Under the pieces are notes generated by a model. The model had not been told where the DNA came from. It worked only from the letters and a program-made list of their open reading frames with translations, and did no database searches. Shown piece by piece: positions 18,388 through 26,250 of a DNA stretch of 64,000 nt (position 1 is its first letter; every line of letters starts with the position of its first letter). Source of the DNA: UBA9611 sp965237595 (lineage in GTDB: Bacteria; Chloroflexota; Dehalococcoidia; Lucifugimonadales; UBA3495); contig CBDEFY010000006.1 in NCBI GenBank assembly GCA_965237595.1, positions 978,679 through 1,042,678 on the forward strand. The letters are read 5' to 3'. The position numbers and the translations under genes are program-made.

Positions 18388-18810
18388 ATGTTTATTCTTG
18401 ACACCAACGTCGTTTCAGAACTCATGCGTGAGCAACCTCAGGCTGAGGTATTGGCATGGATGGACCGCCAACTCACGGACAACCTGTACGTGACCTCCGT
18501 GACCGAAGCGGAGATTCGAACCGGCATCGCGATCTTGCCTGATGGGGAGCGCCAGCGTGGACTGGCCGCCGCAGCGGAACGGGCCTTTGGGGTGATGTTC
18601 GCCGAACGCATTCTCCCTTTCGGAAGCGACGCCGCCCGGGCCTACGCCGTGATAGCCGCCGCACGCCGTGCCGCGGGGTATCCCATAAGCCAGGCCGACT
18701 GCCAGATCGCAGCGATAGCTCGCTCAATCGGGGCGGCGGTCGCAACGAGAGACGTGAACGGCTTTGAAGGGTGTGGGATCGACGTGATCAATCCCTGGGC
18801 AGATGGATGA
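18388..18810 (+). CDS. FitB/VapC-like PIN-domain toxin
   Basis: A 140-residue PIN ribonuclease. It starts MFILDTNVVSELMRE (first Asp) and has SVTEAEIRTGIA (Glu), QADCQIAAIARS (Asp) and ATRDVNGFEG (Asp). All catalytic acids are present. It forms a pair with the FitA-like antitoxin. The stop overlaps the next gene's ATG (ATGA), coupling it to a DNA methyltransferase, as at the 6334 locus. Confidence 0.88.
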   Translation: MFILDTNVVSELMREQPQAEVLAWMDRQLTDNLYVTSVTEAEIRTGIAILPDGERQRGLAAAAERAFGVMFAERILPFGSDAARAYAVIAAARRAAGYPISQADCQIAAIARSIGAAVATRDVNGFEGCGIDVINPWADG

Positions 18811-19862
18811 ACACGACCAAGCTGGCGACAGCCGTAGAGGCCTATCTTGCCGACCTTCGCCGCATCCGGGCCTCCGGCGGCGCGACGGGCGAACGTTCCT
18901 ACTATTCTCCCCTCGCCAACCTGTTGAACGCTGTCGGGGACGCTCTCAAGCCCAAGGTGTTCTGCGTCGGCGAGCTTGCCCAGCAGGGCGCCGGGCATCC
19001 CGACTTCGGCCTCTACGCAGCGAAGCAGGTGCAGCGGGGAAGGCCTCGCGACGGCCAACTGCCCGAGTACGGCGTGGTTGAAGTGAAGTCCGCTGGCGAC
19101 GACGCATGGCTGACGGCCGAGGGCAGCCAGGTGAGCCGCTACTGGGATAGGTACAGGCTCGTGCTGGTGACGAATACCCGCGACTTTGTACTGCTCGGCG
19201 AGGACCCGGAGGGCAACCCCGCCAAGCTGGAGACCTTCCGGCTTGCGGAGTCCGCCCAGGCGTTCGAGACTCGGCTGGAGACGCCTCGCGCCTTCGCGAG
19301 AGATGTAGGCCCCGGTCTGGGCGAATACCTCTGCCGTGCCCTCTCCCACAGCGCCACTCTTGTCGAGCCGAGGGATCTGGCGTGGCTGCTGGCATCCTAT
19401 GCGAGAGACGGTCTGGCCCGGGTCGAGGCGTCCGGCGACGTGCCATCGCTCCGGGCGGTGCGGTCGGCCTTGGAGGAAGCGCTGGGCGTCCGCTTCGAGG
19501 GCGCACGCGGGGCGGCGTTCTTCCGCTCGACCCTCCTGCAGACGCTCTTCTACGGCGTCTTCTCCGCCTGGGTCCTCTGGTCACGCCAGACGGCTTCGCC
19601 TACCGGGTCATTCAACTGGCATGAAGCCGTCTGGCACCTGCGAGCGCCGGTGCTGCGGGCGCTGTTCCAGCAGCTTTCAGACCCCGGACGGTTGCAGCCG
19701 CTGGGTTTGGTCGAAGTGCTGGACTGGACGGGGGCGGCCCTTGACCGAGTGGACCGATCCGCCTTCTTCGCTCGCTTCAGCGACGGCGAGACCGTTCCCT
19801 ACTTCTATGAGCCGTTCCTGGAAGCCTTCGACCCGGCCCTGCGCAAGCAGCTTGGCGTCTGG
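18807..19862 (+). pseudogene. ISP-type DNA methyltransferase, N-terminal part only
   Basis: From the ATG in the toxin stop the frame encodes about 352 residues: AYLADLRRIRASGG, YSPLANLLNAVG, GHPDFGLYAAKQ and YGVVEVKSAGDDAW (nuclease-like core with DFG and ExK). RYWDRYRLVLVTNTRDFVL and VLRALFQQLSDPGRLQPLGL follow, ending at FDPALRKQLGVW. In the family the next residues are YTPxEVVRYMV, the start of the SAM-binding methylase domain. Here the sequence switches at 19862 to an IS607-type resolvase, so only the restriction/helical part remains. Confidence 0.8.
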
Positions 19863-19869
19863 TCGTTGT

Positions 19870-20373
19870 ATCTGTCTGACTGCTTGGGGCCGCCTCTATG
19901 GTTTCGACAAGGCCACGACTTCTCGCCTGCACCATGCTGGCAAGCTGCCTCCTGAGCTTCAGATCGAGCAATTGCCCAATGGACGCTACTATGTGGTAGT
20001 GCCTCCCAAGAATGACGGACGCTGTGTGGTGTATGCGCGGGTGTCCTCGGGGGACCAGAAGGAGGACTTGGAGCGGCAGGTGGGGCGCATTGTTGAATGG
20101 GCTACGCAGCAGGGCTATCAGCCGCACGAAGTGGTCAAGGAGGTCGGGTCCGGTCTGAATGGGAATCGTCGCCGTTTGCGGCGTCTGGTGGCGGACCATA
20201 CGGTGGGCACTATAGTGGTGGAGCATCGGGAGCGACTGAGCCGTTTCGGGTTTGAGTACGTGGAGGCCGCGTTGGCTGGGCGGGGAGCGCGCATTCTGGT
20301 GATGGATGAGGGGGAACTGGAGGACGATTTGGTGCGGGATGTCACCGAGGTGATGACCTCGCTGTGTGCTCCT
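19870..20373 (+). pseudogene. IS607-type TnpA serine resolvase, truncated
   Basis: The frame encodes LTAWGRLYGFDKATTSRLHH and AGKLP (MerR-like HTH). A small serine recombinase domain follows: CVVYARVSSGDQKEDLERQV with catalytic Ser, then GSGLNGNRRRLRRL, VVEHRERLSRFGFEYVEAAL, and DDLVRDVTEVMTSLCA. It breaks off at SLCA, where family members continue with RLYGRR. No clear start codon is visible because the joint with the methyltransferase lies only a few codons upstream. No tnpB follows. Confidence 0.75.
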
Positions 20374-20476
20374 AAAAGTGGCGGACTCGCTGGGCCTCGG
20401 CCACCTGTTCACCGACTGAAGCGGCCTGCGACTGAGGGGGCTGAAACGCAAAAAAGGCCGCATACATGGTTGCGCA

Positions 20477-20515
20477 GGGGGAGGACACCGCCGCTGCGCG
20501 GCGGTGTCCTCCCCC
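20477..20515. terminator. Perfect 18-bp stem-loop 3' of the triple-HTH gene
   Basis: GGGGGAGGACACCGCCGC (20477-20494) and its exact complement (20498-20515) flank a 3-base TGC loop. The stem lies 6 bases beyond the stop of the minus-strand HTH gene and after the resolvase remnant on the plus strand. No T-tract follows on either side, so it may be a two-way terminator helped by Rho, or an RNA-stabilising hairpin. Confidence 0.55.
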
Positions 20516-20521
20516 GAGTCA

Positions 20522-21625
20522 CTAGGCGGCAGCCGGCTCCGGTTGCTTCAACATGGCGGAGTAGCCCCTCTCGACAACGTGGGTCACCGACACCCGGCCC
20601 CGGCTGTCGTAGCCCGCACGGTAGGCGTACTCCACCTCCGCGCCCCAGGGGACACGACCGCCAATGCGGACGGTGCCGCCGCCAATCTTGCTGCCCCTCT
20701 CGACAACGTGGGTCACCGACACCCGGCCCCGGCTGTCGTAGCCCGCACGGTAGGCGTACTCCACCTCCGCGCCCCAGGGGACACGACCGCCAATGCGGAC
20801 GGTGCCGCCGCCAATCTTGCTGCCACGCCCAGGCCCTCCGGCGCCGCGCACCACCACCCCGTTCCGCCCGCCCTTCTTCCAGGCCATCACCTTCACCTCG
20901 GCAGGGACGACCAATTCCGCCGCCGTTGGCTGGAACAGGACCCCGTGCAACTTCCTCAGAACCTCTCCCGACGGTGTGGCCCTGCCGTTCATGATCTTCG
21001 ACAGGTGAGCGGAGCTGATCCCGGCCCGCCGGGCAACCTCGTTCTGGCTTAGGCCGTGCTCGTCCATGCGGTCCCACAGGGCTCGCCAGTCAACCCTGGG
21101 CCTCCGGGCGGGCGCGATCCTGACCGGAGCATTCAGCGCCACCTCCACCCGCGCCTGGACCGCCGGGCCCATGTTCCGCTGGCCCCGCGACGCCTGGCTC
21201 ATGTAGCCGACACTCACCCCGGCCTGTCCCGCCAGTTCCTTCAGGCTCATGCCCAGCTCACGGGCGCGTTCCCGGATGTAGCTGGTCTCCGCCTTAACCA
21301 GGCCGCCCTGCCGGTACACGACGCCCGGCCCGGGGACCTCGTCCAGCACCGCCGCAACCCTTTCCCGCAGCATCGGAGACCAGGGCCTGCGCCCGGCGGA
21401 AACCGAGGACAGGTAGCCGTAACTCACGCCCATCCTGGCCGCCAGTTCCTTCAGGGTGAGGCCGTGCCGCCTGGCCGCAGCCCGAAGCTCGGTCTCGGGC
21501 TTGCCCGTGCCAGGTCCCTGTTCCGCCACCCCGGTCTGCATCTCAGGGGCCGGTACCGTAGCCGGTACGGGGTGTCCGTCATCGTTGAACCTTGCCTTGG
21601 TGTCAATGCTTGTGGTCGCCTTCAT
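20522..21625 (-). CDS. Protein with three tandem XRE-type HTH domains and a duplicated C-terminal module
   Basis: A 367-residue protein. HTH 1 is at about residues 46-80 (LTLKELAARMGVSYGYLSSV), HTH 2 at about 111-150 (MSLKELAGQAGVSVGYMSQA), and HTH 3 at about 185-220 (LSQNEVARRAGISSAHLSKI). The C-terminus is two identical 43-residue units (GSKIGGGTVRIGGRVPWGAE to VTHVVER). It is preceded by GGAGGAAGAGAC and a 210-base leader with two hairpins. It is probably a DNA-binding regulator of the neighbouring ICE. The target is unknown. Confidence 0.75.
   Translation of the reverse strand: MKATTSIDTKARFNDDGHPVPATVPAPEMQTGVAEQGPGTGKPETELRAAARRHGLTLKELAARMGVSYGYLSSVSAGRRPWSPMLRERVAAVLDEVPGPGVVYRQGGLVKAETSYIRERARELGMSLKELAGQAGVSVGYMSQASRGQRNMGPAVQARVEVALNAPVRIAPARRPRVDWRALWDRMDEHGLSQNEVARRAGISSAHLSKIMNGRATPSGEVLRKLHGVLFQPTAAELVVPAEVKVMAWKKGGRNGVVVRGAGGPGRGSKIGGGTVRIGGRVPWGAEVEYAYRAGYDSRGRVSVTHVVERGSKIGGGTVRIGGRVPWGAEVEYAYRAGYDSRGRVSVTHVVERGYSAMLKQPEPAAA
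20564..20821 (-). repeat. Perfect 129-bp tandem duplication inside the triple-HTH gene
   Basis: The 129 bases at 20564-20692 are repeated without change at 20693-20821 (43 codons each). There are no substitutions even at third positions, so the duplication is very recent, actively homogenised, or an assembly duplication. The reading frame is kept. Confidence 0.9.
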
Positions 21626-21636
21626 GTCTCTTCCTC

Positions 21637-21844
21637 CGAAACACAGAAAACGGGGGCCGCCCCGAAGGACGACCCCCGCTCCATTGCAAGCTGTAGGTTT
21701 TCAGTGGCGGGTCATATGGCCGCCTTCGTTTCACCAGGTTCCGAAATACAGAAAGCGGGGTCGGTCCCATCGGGGCCGGCCCCGCTCAAATGCAAGCTCT
21801 CTATTTTCGGTGGCGGCCAATGCGGTCGCCTTTGCTTCCGCCTC
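21637..21844 (-). promoter_or_regulatory. Two tandem structured leader repeats upstream of the triple-HTH gene
   Basis: Two imperfect copies of a roughly 95-base unit lie between the 82-residue gene and the HTH gene. Read on the minus strand each has a CTTGCAATGGAG-type (or CTTGCATTTGAG) segment. A GC-rich hairpin follows (GCGGGGGTCGTCC-TTCG-GGGCGGCCCCCG in the promoter-proximal-to-gene copy), then TTTTCTGTGTTTCGG or TTTCTGTATTTCGG. Each looks like an intrinsic terminator or attenuator. The repetition suggests regulated read-through into the HTH gene, but no known RNA family is recognised. Confidence 0.5.
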
Positions 21845-22093
21845 CTACGGCGGCTCGGCCTTGTCGTGGAAGGGACGGCCGCCCCGGCATAATCGGCCCT
21901 GGCCCGCCGGCCAGCAGCCCCCGGTGACGGCGACCACTTCCAGGTTGCCGTCCTTCCGGTCCGTCAGCGATGCCCGTGCGCCGTCCCGATCCTGCCCGGT
22001 ACGCGATCCCGGGGCACCGGACTGCCGCAACCGGTCCACCAGTGCCTCCAGAGTCCCTGTAGGTGTGGGGGTATCCAGGGTAATCGTCGTCAT
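21845..22093 (-). CDS. Small hypothetical protein, ICE-associated
   Basis: An 82-residue protein beginning MTTITLDTPTPTGTLEALVD after GGAGGCACCCC. Its start overlaps the stop of the upstream membrane-protein gene (ATGA), which supports it as real. It has no transmembrane segment and no recognised domain. Two Cys and several Gly occur in the C-terminal half. Confidence 0.5.
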   Translation of the reverse strand: MTTITLDTPTPTGTLEALVDRLRQSGAPGSRTGQDRDGARASLTDRKDGNLEVVAVTGGCWPAGQGRLCRGGRPFHDKAEPP

Positions 22094-22407
22094 GGGGTGC
22101 CTCCGTACTGTTGCTGTGTAGCAGTCTGATGTTGCCGCCGTTGGTTCCGGTGGCAGGGGCACCGGCAATTGGCCTGACGCGCCTGCTTCCACTCGTTGGC
22201 CCGGACGATCCGCCGGACCACCAGGGCGATGACGCCCAGGCCCACCAGGTTGAGGAAGAAGGTCTCGCCGCCGGTCCCGGTCAGCAGCGGCCCGGCGATG
22301 AGCAGGGCGACCGCTACCGCAATCGAAGCCCGCTTGTGCCGCTTGATGAAGCCGACGACGCTGACCGCCGCAGCCTTGAGTTGGACGAGTCTGTCCTTGA
22401 TGCCCAT
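22090..22407 (-). CDS. Small membrane protein with Cys/His tail, ICE-associated
   Basis: A 105-residue protein. It has a basic amphipathic N-terminus (GIKDRLVQLKAAAVSVVGFI), two transmembrane helices (SIAVAVALLIAGPLL and FFLNLVGLGVIALVV), then a polar tail with CRCPCH. The ATG at 22407 follows GAGGAGGTGCGT, a strong ribosome-binding site, so the longer upstream frame is rejected. Co-translated with the next gene. Function unknown. Confidence 0.6.
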   Translation of the reverse strand: MGIKDRLVQLKAAAVSVVGFIKRHKRASIAVAVALLIAGPLLTGTGGETFFLNLVGLGVIALVVRRIVRANEWKQARQANCRCPCHRNQRRQHQTATQQQYGGTP

Positions 22408-22990
22408 ACGCACCTCCTCGGTTTTGTGAATTACGTTGGGAAACGGATCTACCGCCCGGCGCCGGACGCACTCCGCCCTGGGACTGACACCGCAACGGAG
22501 AACGCCGGGTTGGGGTTGGAGCAAGACGCAGCTCGGCCAGGGTGTTATTCCTGGGAAGCTGCTGATGTGGGGGAAAAGGAGAGGAACGCAGTCCGGGCAA
22601 CGGAGTCTGCGTTGCAGTTGACACGGTAAGCTTCCGGCCTGCTGTTGCAGTACGACCGGAGCGTGTTGAAGCTGCGGACCGGCTACTGCTATTGAGGAGC
22701 CATTCCGCAGGGCATTGCCAAGCGGCCGGAGGGCGAGAGCCGTTCCAACCGCAGTGGGAAGAATGCGAAGCGAGTTGGCCGCTCCGCTGTGGAAAGGAAA
22801 TCCAGGGCTACCTTGCTGGTTCTAGCCGATACCTCCTTAATTGTAGGTCTTCTGGAACTGGGTTGCGCCGTGGGATGGGTTCCGGGATACCGTCCGGGGT
22901 CTGGTTGCCACCTCCTCAACGATAATGATGCGCCGCTGGTTTGAGATTCCGCCGTGGGATGGGTTGGGGCAACCGGCTGGTGCGAAGGAG
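22408..22990. other. 583-bp stretch without a supported gene
   Basis: No convincing coding frame is seen on either strand. GCCGTGGGATGGGTT occurs twice (about 22867-22881 and 22949-22963) in an otherwise unremarkable sequence. It lies between two minus-strand ICE genes and probably holds the promoter of the membrane-protein gene, but I could not fix one. Confidence 0.5.
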
Positions 22991-24121
22991 CTAAACACTC
23001 CAATGTCTCAGCGATATCCCTTGCAGACGCCCATCGGGAGAGCAAGGCTCAATCCTTCGGGTCAATCCATCTTGGGCGGACGTTCGGAGAGCAGGGCTCG
23101 ATCCTATGCGCCCGGTCCCGAGTCCAGGGACGGGACCCTCCAGGTTTCTAGGGCGGGAAACGCTGGAAAAAGCCTGACAACGCAATCTAGTATCCGGCCT
23201 GGTCTGAGGGGTTGGCAATACTTTCGCCGCCGCGACGCCCAAAGTGTTGCCTTTTTTTGACCTAAAATCTAAGTGCGGGCTCCGCCCCGCCTTTCGCAGT
23301 CGCCGACACCTGCGCCGCCACAGGCCCAGGGTCAGCACCCGCCGCACCCAGCGCAGCAGCTCCAGCCTGGCCCGCCGCCGCCGGAACCCCGCCAGCTCCC
23401 GCACCCGCCAGTTCAATTGCTCTCCCCGGTCCAGTCCCCGCAGCGGCGCCGTCTCCTGGGGCAGGGTCAACCCGTGCTCCTCCAGCATCGCCACTTCCAG
23501 CTCCAGGATCCGCTGGCGTGCCGACACCCAAGCCAGGCCCCGGCCCGTGGGCGAATGCCCGGCCCACAGCCTCCGCCATTCGTCCACCAGAGGCCAGGCC
23601 GCGCCGTACACCTGCTCATCGTCATCGGCAGGCTGCCAAGCCACCACGTCGGGGTAACGCCGTTGACTGCGTACCTGACTGGCCCTGGACCCGCCACCCG
23701 CCGCTCCTGGCACAGAGCCCCGCACTGATTCCAGCCGCTGTATATCCTGGGCGAACTCCTCCCGCAGGGCCTCGACCACCACGCCATCCACGTCCCCGCC
23801 GTTGCTCCCACTGCCCACCGCCACCAGCGCCGCCGCCAACTGCCGCTCCAACCCGGCAACCCGCTCCTCCAGCGCCCTGACCCGCTCGCCGTCCGCCGCC
23901 GCCCGCTCCAGCAGCAACCGCTCCAACGCCTCGATCAAGCGCGGCGACATCTCGCCCGCCCCCTCGCTGCGCCACAGGGTCTTGCGGTCGATGCCCAGCT
24001 GCTCCGCCGCCTTCACCGGCCCCAGGTCATGCACCAGGTCGTTGAGCAAGGCCCGCAGCCGCAACTCCCGCAGGCTCTCCAGGCTGCGGGTGCCATCCCC
24101 CGGCCCACTACGTCGCATCAT
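22991..24121 (-). CDS. HTH plus coiled-coil DNA-binding protein, candidate partition or regulatory protein
   Basis: The N-terminus (about residues 15-65) holds a Fis/ParB-like HTH: LGPVKAAEQLGIDRKTLWRS. A coiled coil follows (VRALEERVAGLERQLAAAL). The C-terminal module is shared with the protein at 17479 (LVDEWRRLWAG, ELEVAMLEEHGLTLPQET, RRVLTLGLWRR). The last 100 residues are low-complexity and may be read-through. It starts after GGAGGTGGCGTAG. Two parS-like palindromes lie 20-92 bases upstream, so it may bind them for autoregulation or partition of the ICE. That role is inferred. Confidence 0.6.
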   Translation of the reverse strand: MMRRSGPGDGTRSLESLRELRLRALLNDLVHDLGPVKAAEQLGIDRKTLWRSEGAGEMSPRLIEALERLLLERAAADGERVRALEERVAGLERQLAAALVAVGSGSNGGDVDGVVVEALREEFAQDIQRLESVRGSVPGAAGGGSRASQVRSQRRYPDVVAWQPADDDEQVYGAAWPLVDEWRRLWAGHSPTGRGLAWVSARQRILELEVAMLEEHGLTLPQETAPLRGLDRGEQLNWRVRELAGFRRRRARLELLRWVRRVLTLGLWRRRCRRLRKAGRSPHLDFRSKKGNTLGVAAAKVLPTPQTRPDTRLRCQAFSSVSRPRNLEGPVPGLGTGRIGSSPALRTSAQDGLTRRIEPCSPDGRLQGISLRHWSV

Positions 24122-24141
24122 CTACGCCACCTCCGTCCTGA

Positions 24142-24213
24142 TGTTCCACAAGGAACATTTCCAATAGGGGCGAGGAACATCGCCTCCGCAATCGCCATGT
24201 TCCTCGTGGAACA
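24142..24213. promoter_or_regulatory. Two parS-like palindromes
   Basis: TGTTCCACAAGGAACA (24142-24157) and TGTTCCTCGTGGAACA (24198-24213) share TGTTCC/GGAACA arms with a 4-base centre. A half-site GAGGAACA lies between them. The second site differs from the classical parS palindrome TGTTTCACGTGAAACA at three positions. They sit just upstream of the HTH/coiled-coil gene, where they could serve as ParB-type loading sites or as its operators. Confidence 0.6.
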
Positions 24214-24402
24214 TTTCGTAGCTGGCCCTGCCCCAAGGTCCTGGAACCCGCCCTTCCCCAAAAGTGTTGCCTGATTCCGCCCCAAAACCCCTCGACTTCC
24301 CTCATTTCAGCTACGACCACGACCGCCCGAGTCCCCTGCCCCCAAACTCAAATCCCTGTACACGTCTATGACATCACAAAGGGCCCGTCCGGCGGCAGGT
24401 CT

Positions 24403-24434
24403 TATAGGGTGGTTCACGGGTGAACCACCCTATA
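24403..24434. promoter_or_regulatory. 15-bp perfect palindrome upstream of the transfer operon
   Basis: TATAGGGTGGTTCAC (24403-24417), a GG centre, and GTGAACCACCCTATA (24420-24434). The inner 22 bp recur exactly at 39264-39285 before the recombinase gene. This is probably a repressor operator shared by the transfer and integration genes of the ICE, or alternatively part of a transfer origin. Confidence 0.6.
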
Positions 24435-24469
24435 GGGGGTTGGAAGAAGCAATTAGGGTCTCCACACTT

Positions 24470-24499
24470 GTTTGGCGAACATCGGTTCGCATACCAAAC
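24470..24499. promoter_or_regulatory. Nested palindrome with a LexA-box-like core
   Basis: GTTTGG (24470-24475), CGAAC (24476-24480), ATCG, GTTCG (24485-24489), CATA, CCAAAC (24494-24499). The inner CGAACn4GTTCG has the arms and spacing of the Gram-positive-type LexA box, though the centre ATCG does not fit RNRY. It lies 15 bases before the first transfer gene start, so binding there would block the operon. Confidence 0.4.
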
Positions 24500-24513
24500 G
24501 AGAGGAGGCCGCC

Positions 24514-25131
24514 ATGTTCCAACGATTCGTACCCAGGTCCGGCAAAGCCCGCCGCCTGATTCTCCTGGCCGGGGCTTTGCTGCCCACGGCCCTCGCCGCC
24601 GTCCCCATGAGCGGCGTGGCCCTGGCCCAGTCCCCTCCCCCCTCCGACGACATCACCCTGGTCAACCGCGACCGCCAGATGGTTGAGCGGAAGAAGGAGG
24701 GCGAGTTCGTCGCCCGCCCCATCTTCAGCCGCCAGACCGACGTCCTCTACTACTCCATCCGCCACCCCGACACCGGGGAGTGGGTCACCAACACCTACCG
24801 GGTGCAGGGGGGCGAGAAGCAGCTCTCCGAGGGCTGGGAGTACACTTTCGAGTACCCCGTCCTGGACGAGCAGCCCGACATCCACCCCGAACAGGGCTTC
24901 CTGCTGGTGGTGGCCGTCCCGCGCACCGGCGGCGGCGGCCACCACGTCTTCCACGCCCTGATTCCCGTCCACCAGCCCAATGGGCTGTGGGACCGGGTGC
25001 TGGGCGCTCTCGACCCGGACCGCTGGGCGCGGGCCGCCGCCAGGTGGGTGGTCCAGGGCGTCCACGGGACCCTGTGCGGCGTGGTGGAGCAGGTGGCCCA
25101 GGCCGAAGTCGCCGAGTGCGGGGAGGGGTAG
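24514..25131 (+). CDS. Exported protein at the head of the conjugation operon
   Basis: A 205-residue protein with a signal peptide: a basic start (FVPRSGKARR), the hydrophobic LILLAGALLPTALA, and a likely cleavage near VALAQS. The mature part has beta-rich repeats (FSRQTDVLYYSIRHPDTGEW). The ATG at 24514 follows GAGAGGAGGCCGCC. It is first in the plus-strand type IV secretion operon, just after the palindromic control region. Homology is not recognised. A surface or periplasm-equivalent role in conjugation is inferred from position. Confidence 0.65.
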   Translation: MFQRFVPRSGKARRLILLAGALLPTALAAVPMSGVALAQSPPPSDDITLVNRDRQMVERKKEGEFVARPIFSRQTDVLYYSIRHPDTGEWVTNTYRVQGGEKQLSEGWEYTFEYPVLDEQPDIHPEQGFLLVVAVPRTGGGGHHVFHALIPVHQPNGLWDRVLGALDPDRWARAAARWVVQGVHGTLCGVVEQVAQAEVAECGEG

Positions 25132-25135
25132 GGAT

Positions 25136-26077
25136 ATGGGCGACATCCTCACCGGCACTCCCCCTGAACTGACCTACCTGCATCCCATCGTCAAACTGGC
25201 CTGGATGACCGTCTGGGCCATCACCTCCGGCGCGCTGGTGATGATCCTGGGCTGGATGGGGTTGAGCTTCATCGTCCAGGAGCACCTGGGCCGCCACCAG
25301 TCGGGCTGGCGGGAGATGGTGCCCCGTCTGGTGCTGGGCCTCACCGCCGCCGCCTCGTCACTCTGGTGGTGCGCCCTGGTCATCGACGTGGCCCACGCCG
25401 TTTCCGGCTTCACCGCAGTTTCCCTTCACGTCACCCCCGGCGACCTGCTGCGGGCGCCCTTGTTCGCCCTGCTGGCGGCGGTGGAGACCGCCAACACCGG
25501 CCTGGCGGTGTTCATCGCCCTGCTCTACCTGGTCTTCGGCTTCTTCGTCCTCTACCTGCTGGTGCAGATGATCCTGCGCCTGGCCCTCATAGACATCCTG
25601 CTGGCGTTGGCCACCATCGCGTTGGGGCTGTGGATTCTGCCCCACACGGCGAATTGGGGCCGTCACTGGCTGCGGATGTTCATGACCACGGTGTTCCAGC
25701 AGGCGGTGCAGCTCATCGCACTGGCGATGGGGTTCGCCTTCCTGGGGGAGCTCGCCGCCATCGCCGAGGGCGAGCCGTCGCAGGACCTGGTTTGGAAGCT
25801 GCTGCTGGCCATCGCCTTCATGTACCCAGCGGGGCGGGTGCCGTCGATGCTGGGCAACCACGGGACCTTCGACGCCTGGCTGCACACCCTCTACTTCGGG
25901 ATGTCCCTGCCCGGCGGAGTGGTGCGGTCCGCCCGGTCCATCGGGCTGATTGCCGGCGGGGCCGCCGGAGGCCCGCCGGGGATAGCGGCGGTGACGGCCG
26001 CCGCCGCAACCAACACCGCCGCCAGCGCGGCCAACTCGGCGGCCCAGAACGCCACGCCCCGGAGCCAGGGACCGTAG
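25136..26077 (+). CDS. TrbL/VirB6-like conjugation membrane protein
   Basis: A 313-residue polytopic protein with about six to seven transmembrane helices (for example VWAITSGALVMILGWMGL, VFIALLYLVFGFFVLYLLV, LALATIALGLWIL). A polar Ala/Gly-rich C-terminal tail follows (AATNTAASAANSAAQNA). This matches TrbL/VirB6 inner channel proteins of type IV secretion systems. It starts after GGGGAGGGGTAGGGAT, five bases after the previous gene. The pilin gene follows. Confidence 0.75.
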   Translation: MGDILTGTPPELTYLHPIVKLAWMTVWAITSGALVMILGWMGLSFIVQEHLGRHQSGWREMVPRLVLGLTAAASSLWWCALVIDVAHAVSGFTAVSLHVTPGDLLRAPLFALLAAVETANTGLAVFIALLYLVFGFFVLYLLVQMILRLALIDILLALATIALGLWILPHTANWGRHWLRMFMTTVFQQAVQLIALAMGFAFLGELAAIAEGEPSQDLVWKLLLAIAFMYPAGRVPSMLGNHGTFDAWLHTLYFGMSLPGGVVRSARSIGLIAGGAAGGPPGIAAVTAAAATNTAASAANSAAQNATPRSQGP

Positions 26078-26250
26078 CCAATGCGAAAACGACGGGTGCG
26101 GACTCCCTCCGCGCCCGCCCAAGAACGGAGGAGGTGCAGCGATGTGCCAGTAGCGAAAGGGGACAGACCCGCAAACGGATAACCAACCAAATCAATTTCA
26201 AGGAGAAGACCCTATGGAAAACCTGACCCAGACAATTTCCAACCTAGTAC

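Noticed and set aside
20564..20821. Tandem 129-bp repeats as a CRISPR array
   Set aside because: The units are contiguous, protein-coding and identical throughout, with no unique spacers.
22689..23045. Minus-strand frame with a TIKEVSARTS segment resembling a LacI-type HTH
   Set aside because: Similarity covers only a few residues, no start signal is present, and the rest is Pro/Ser-rich.
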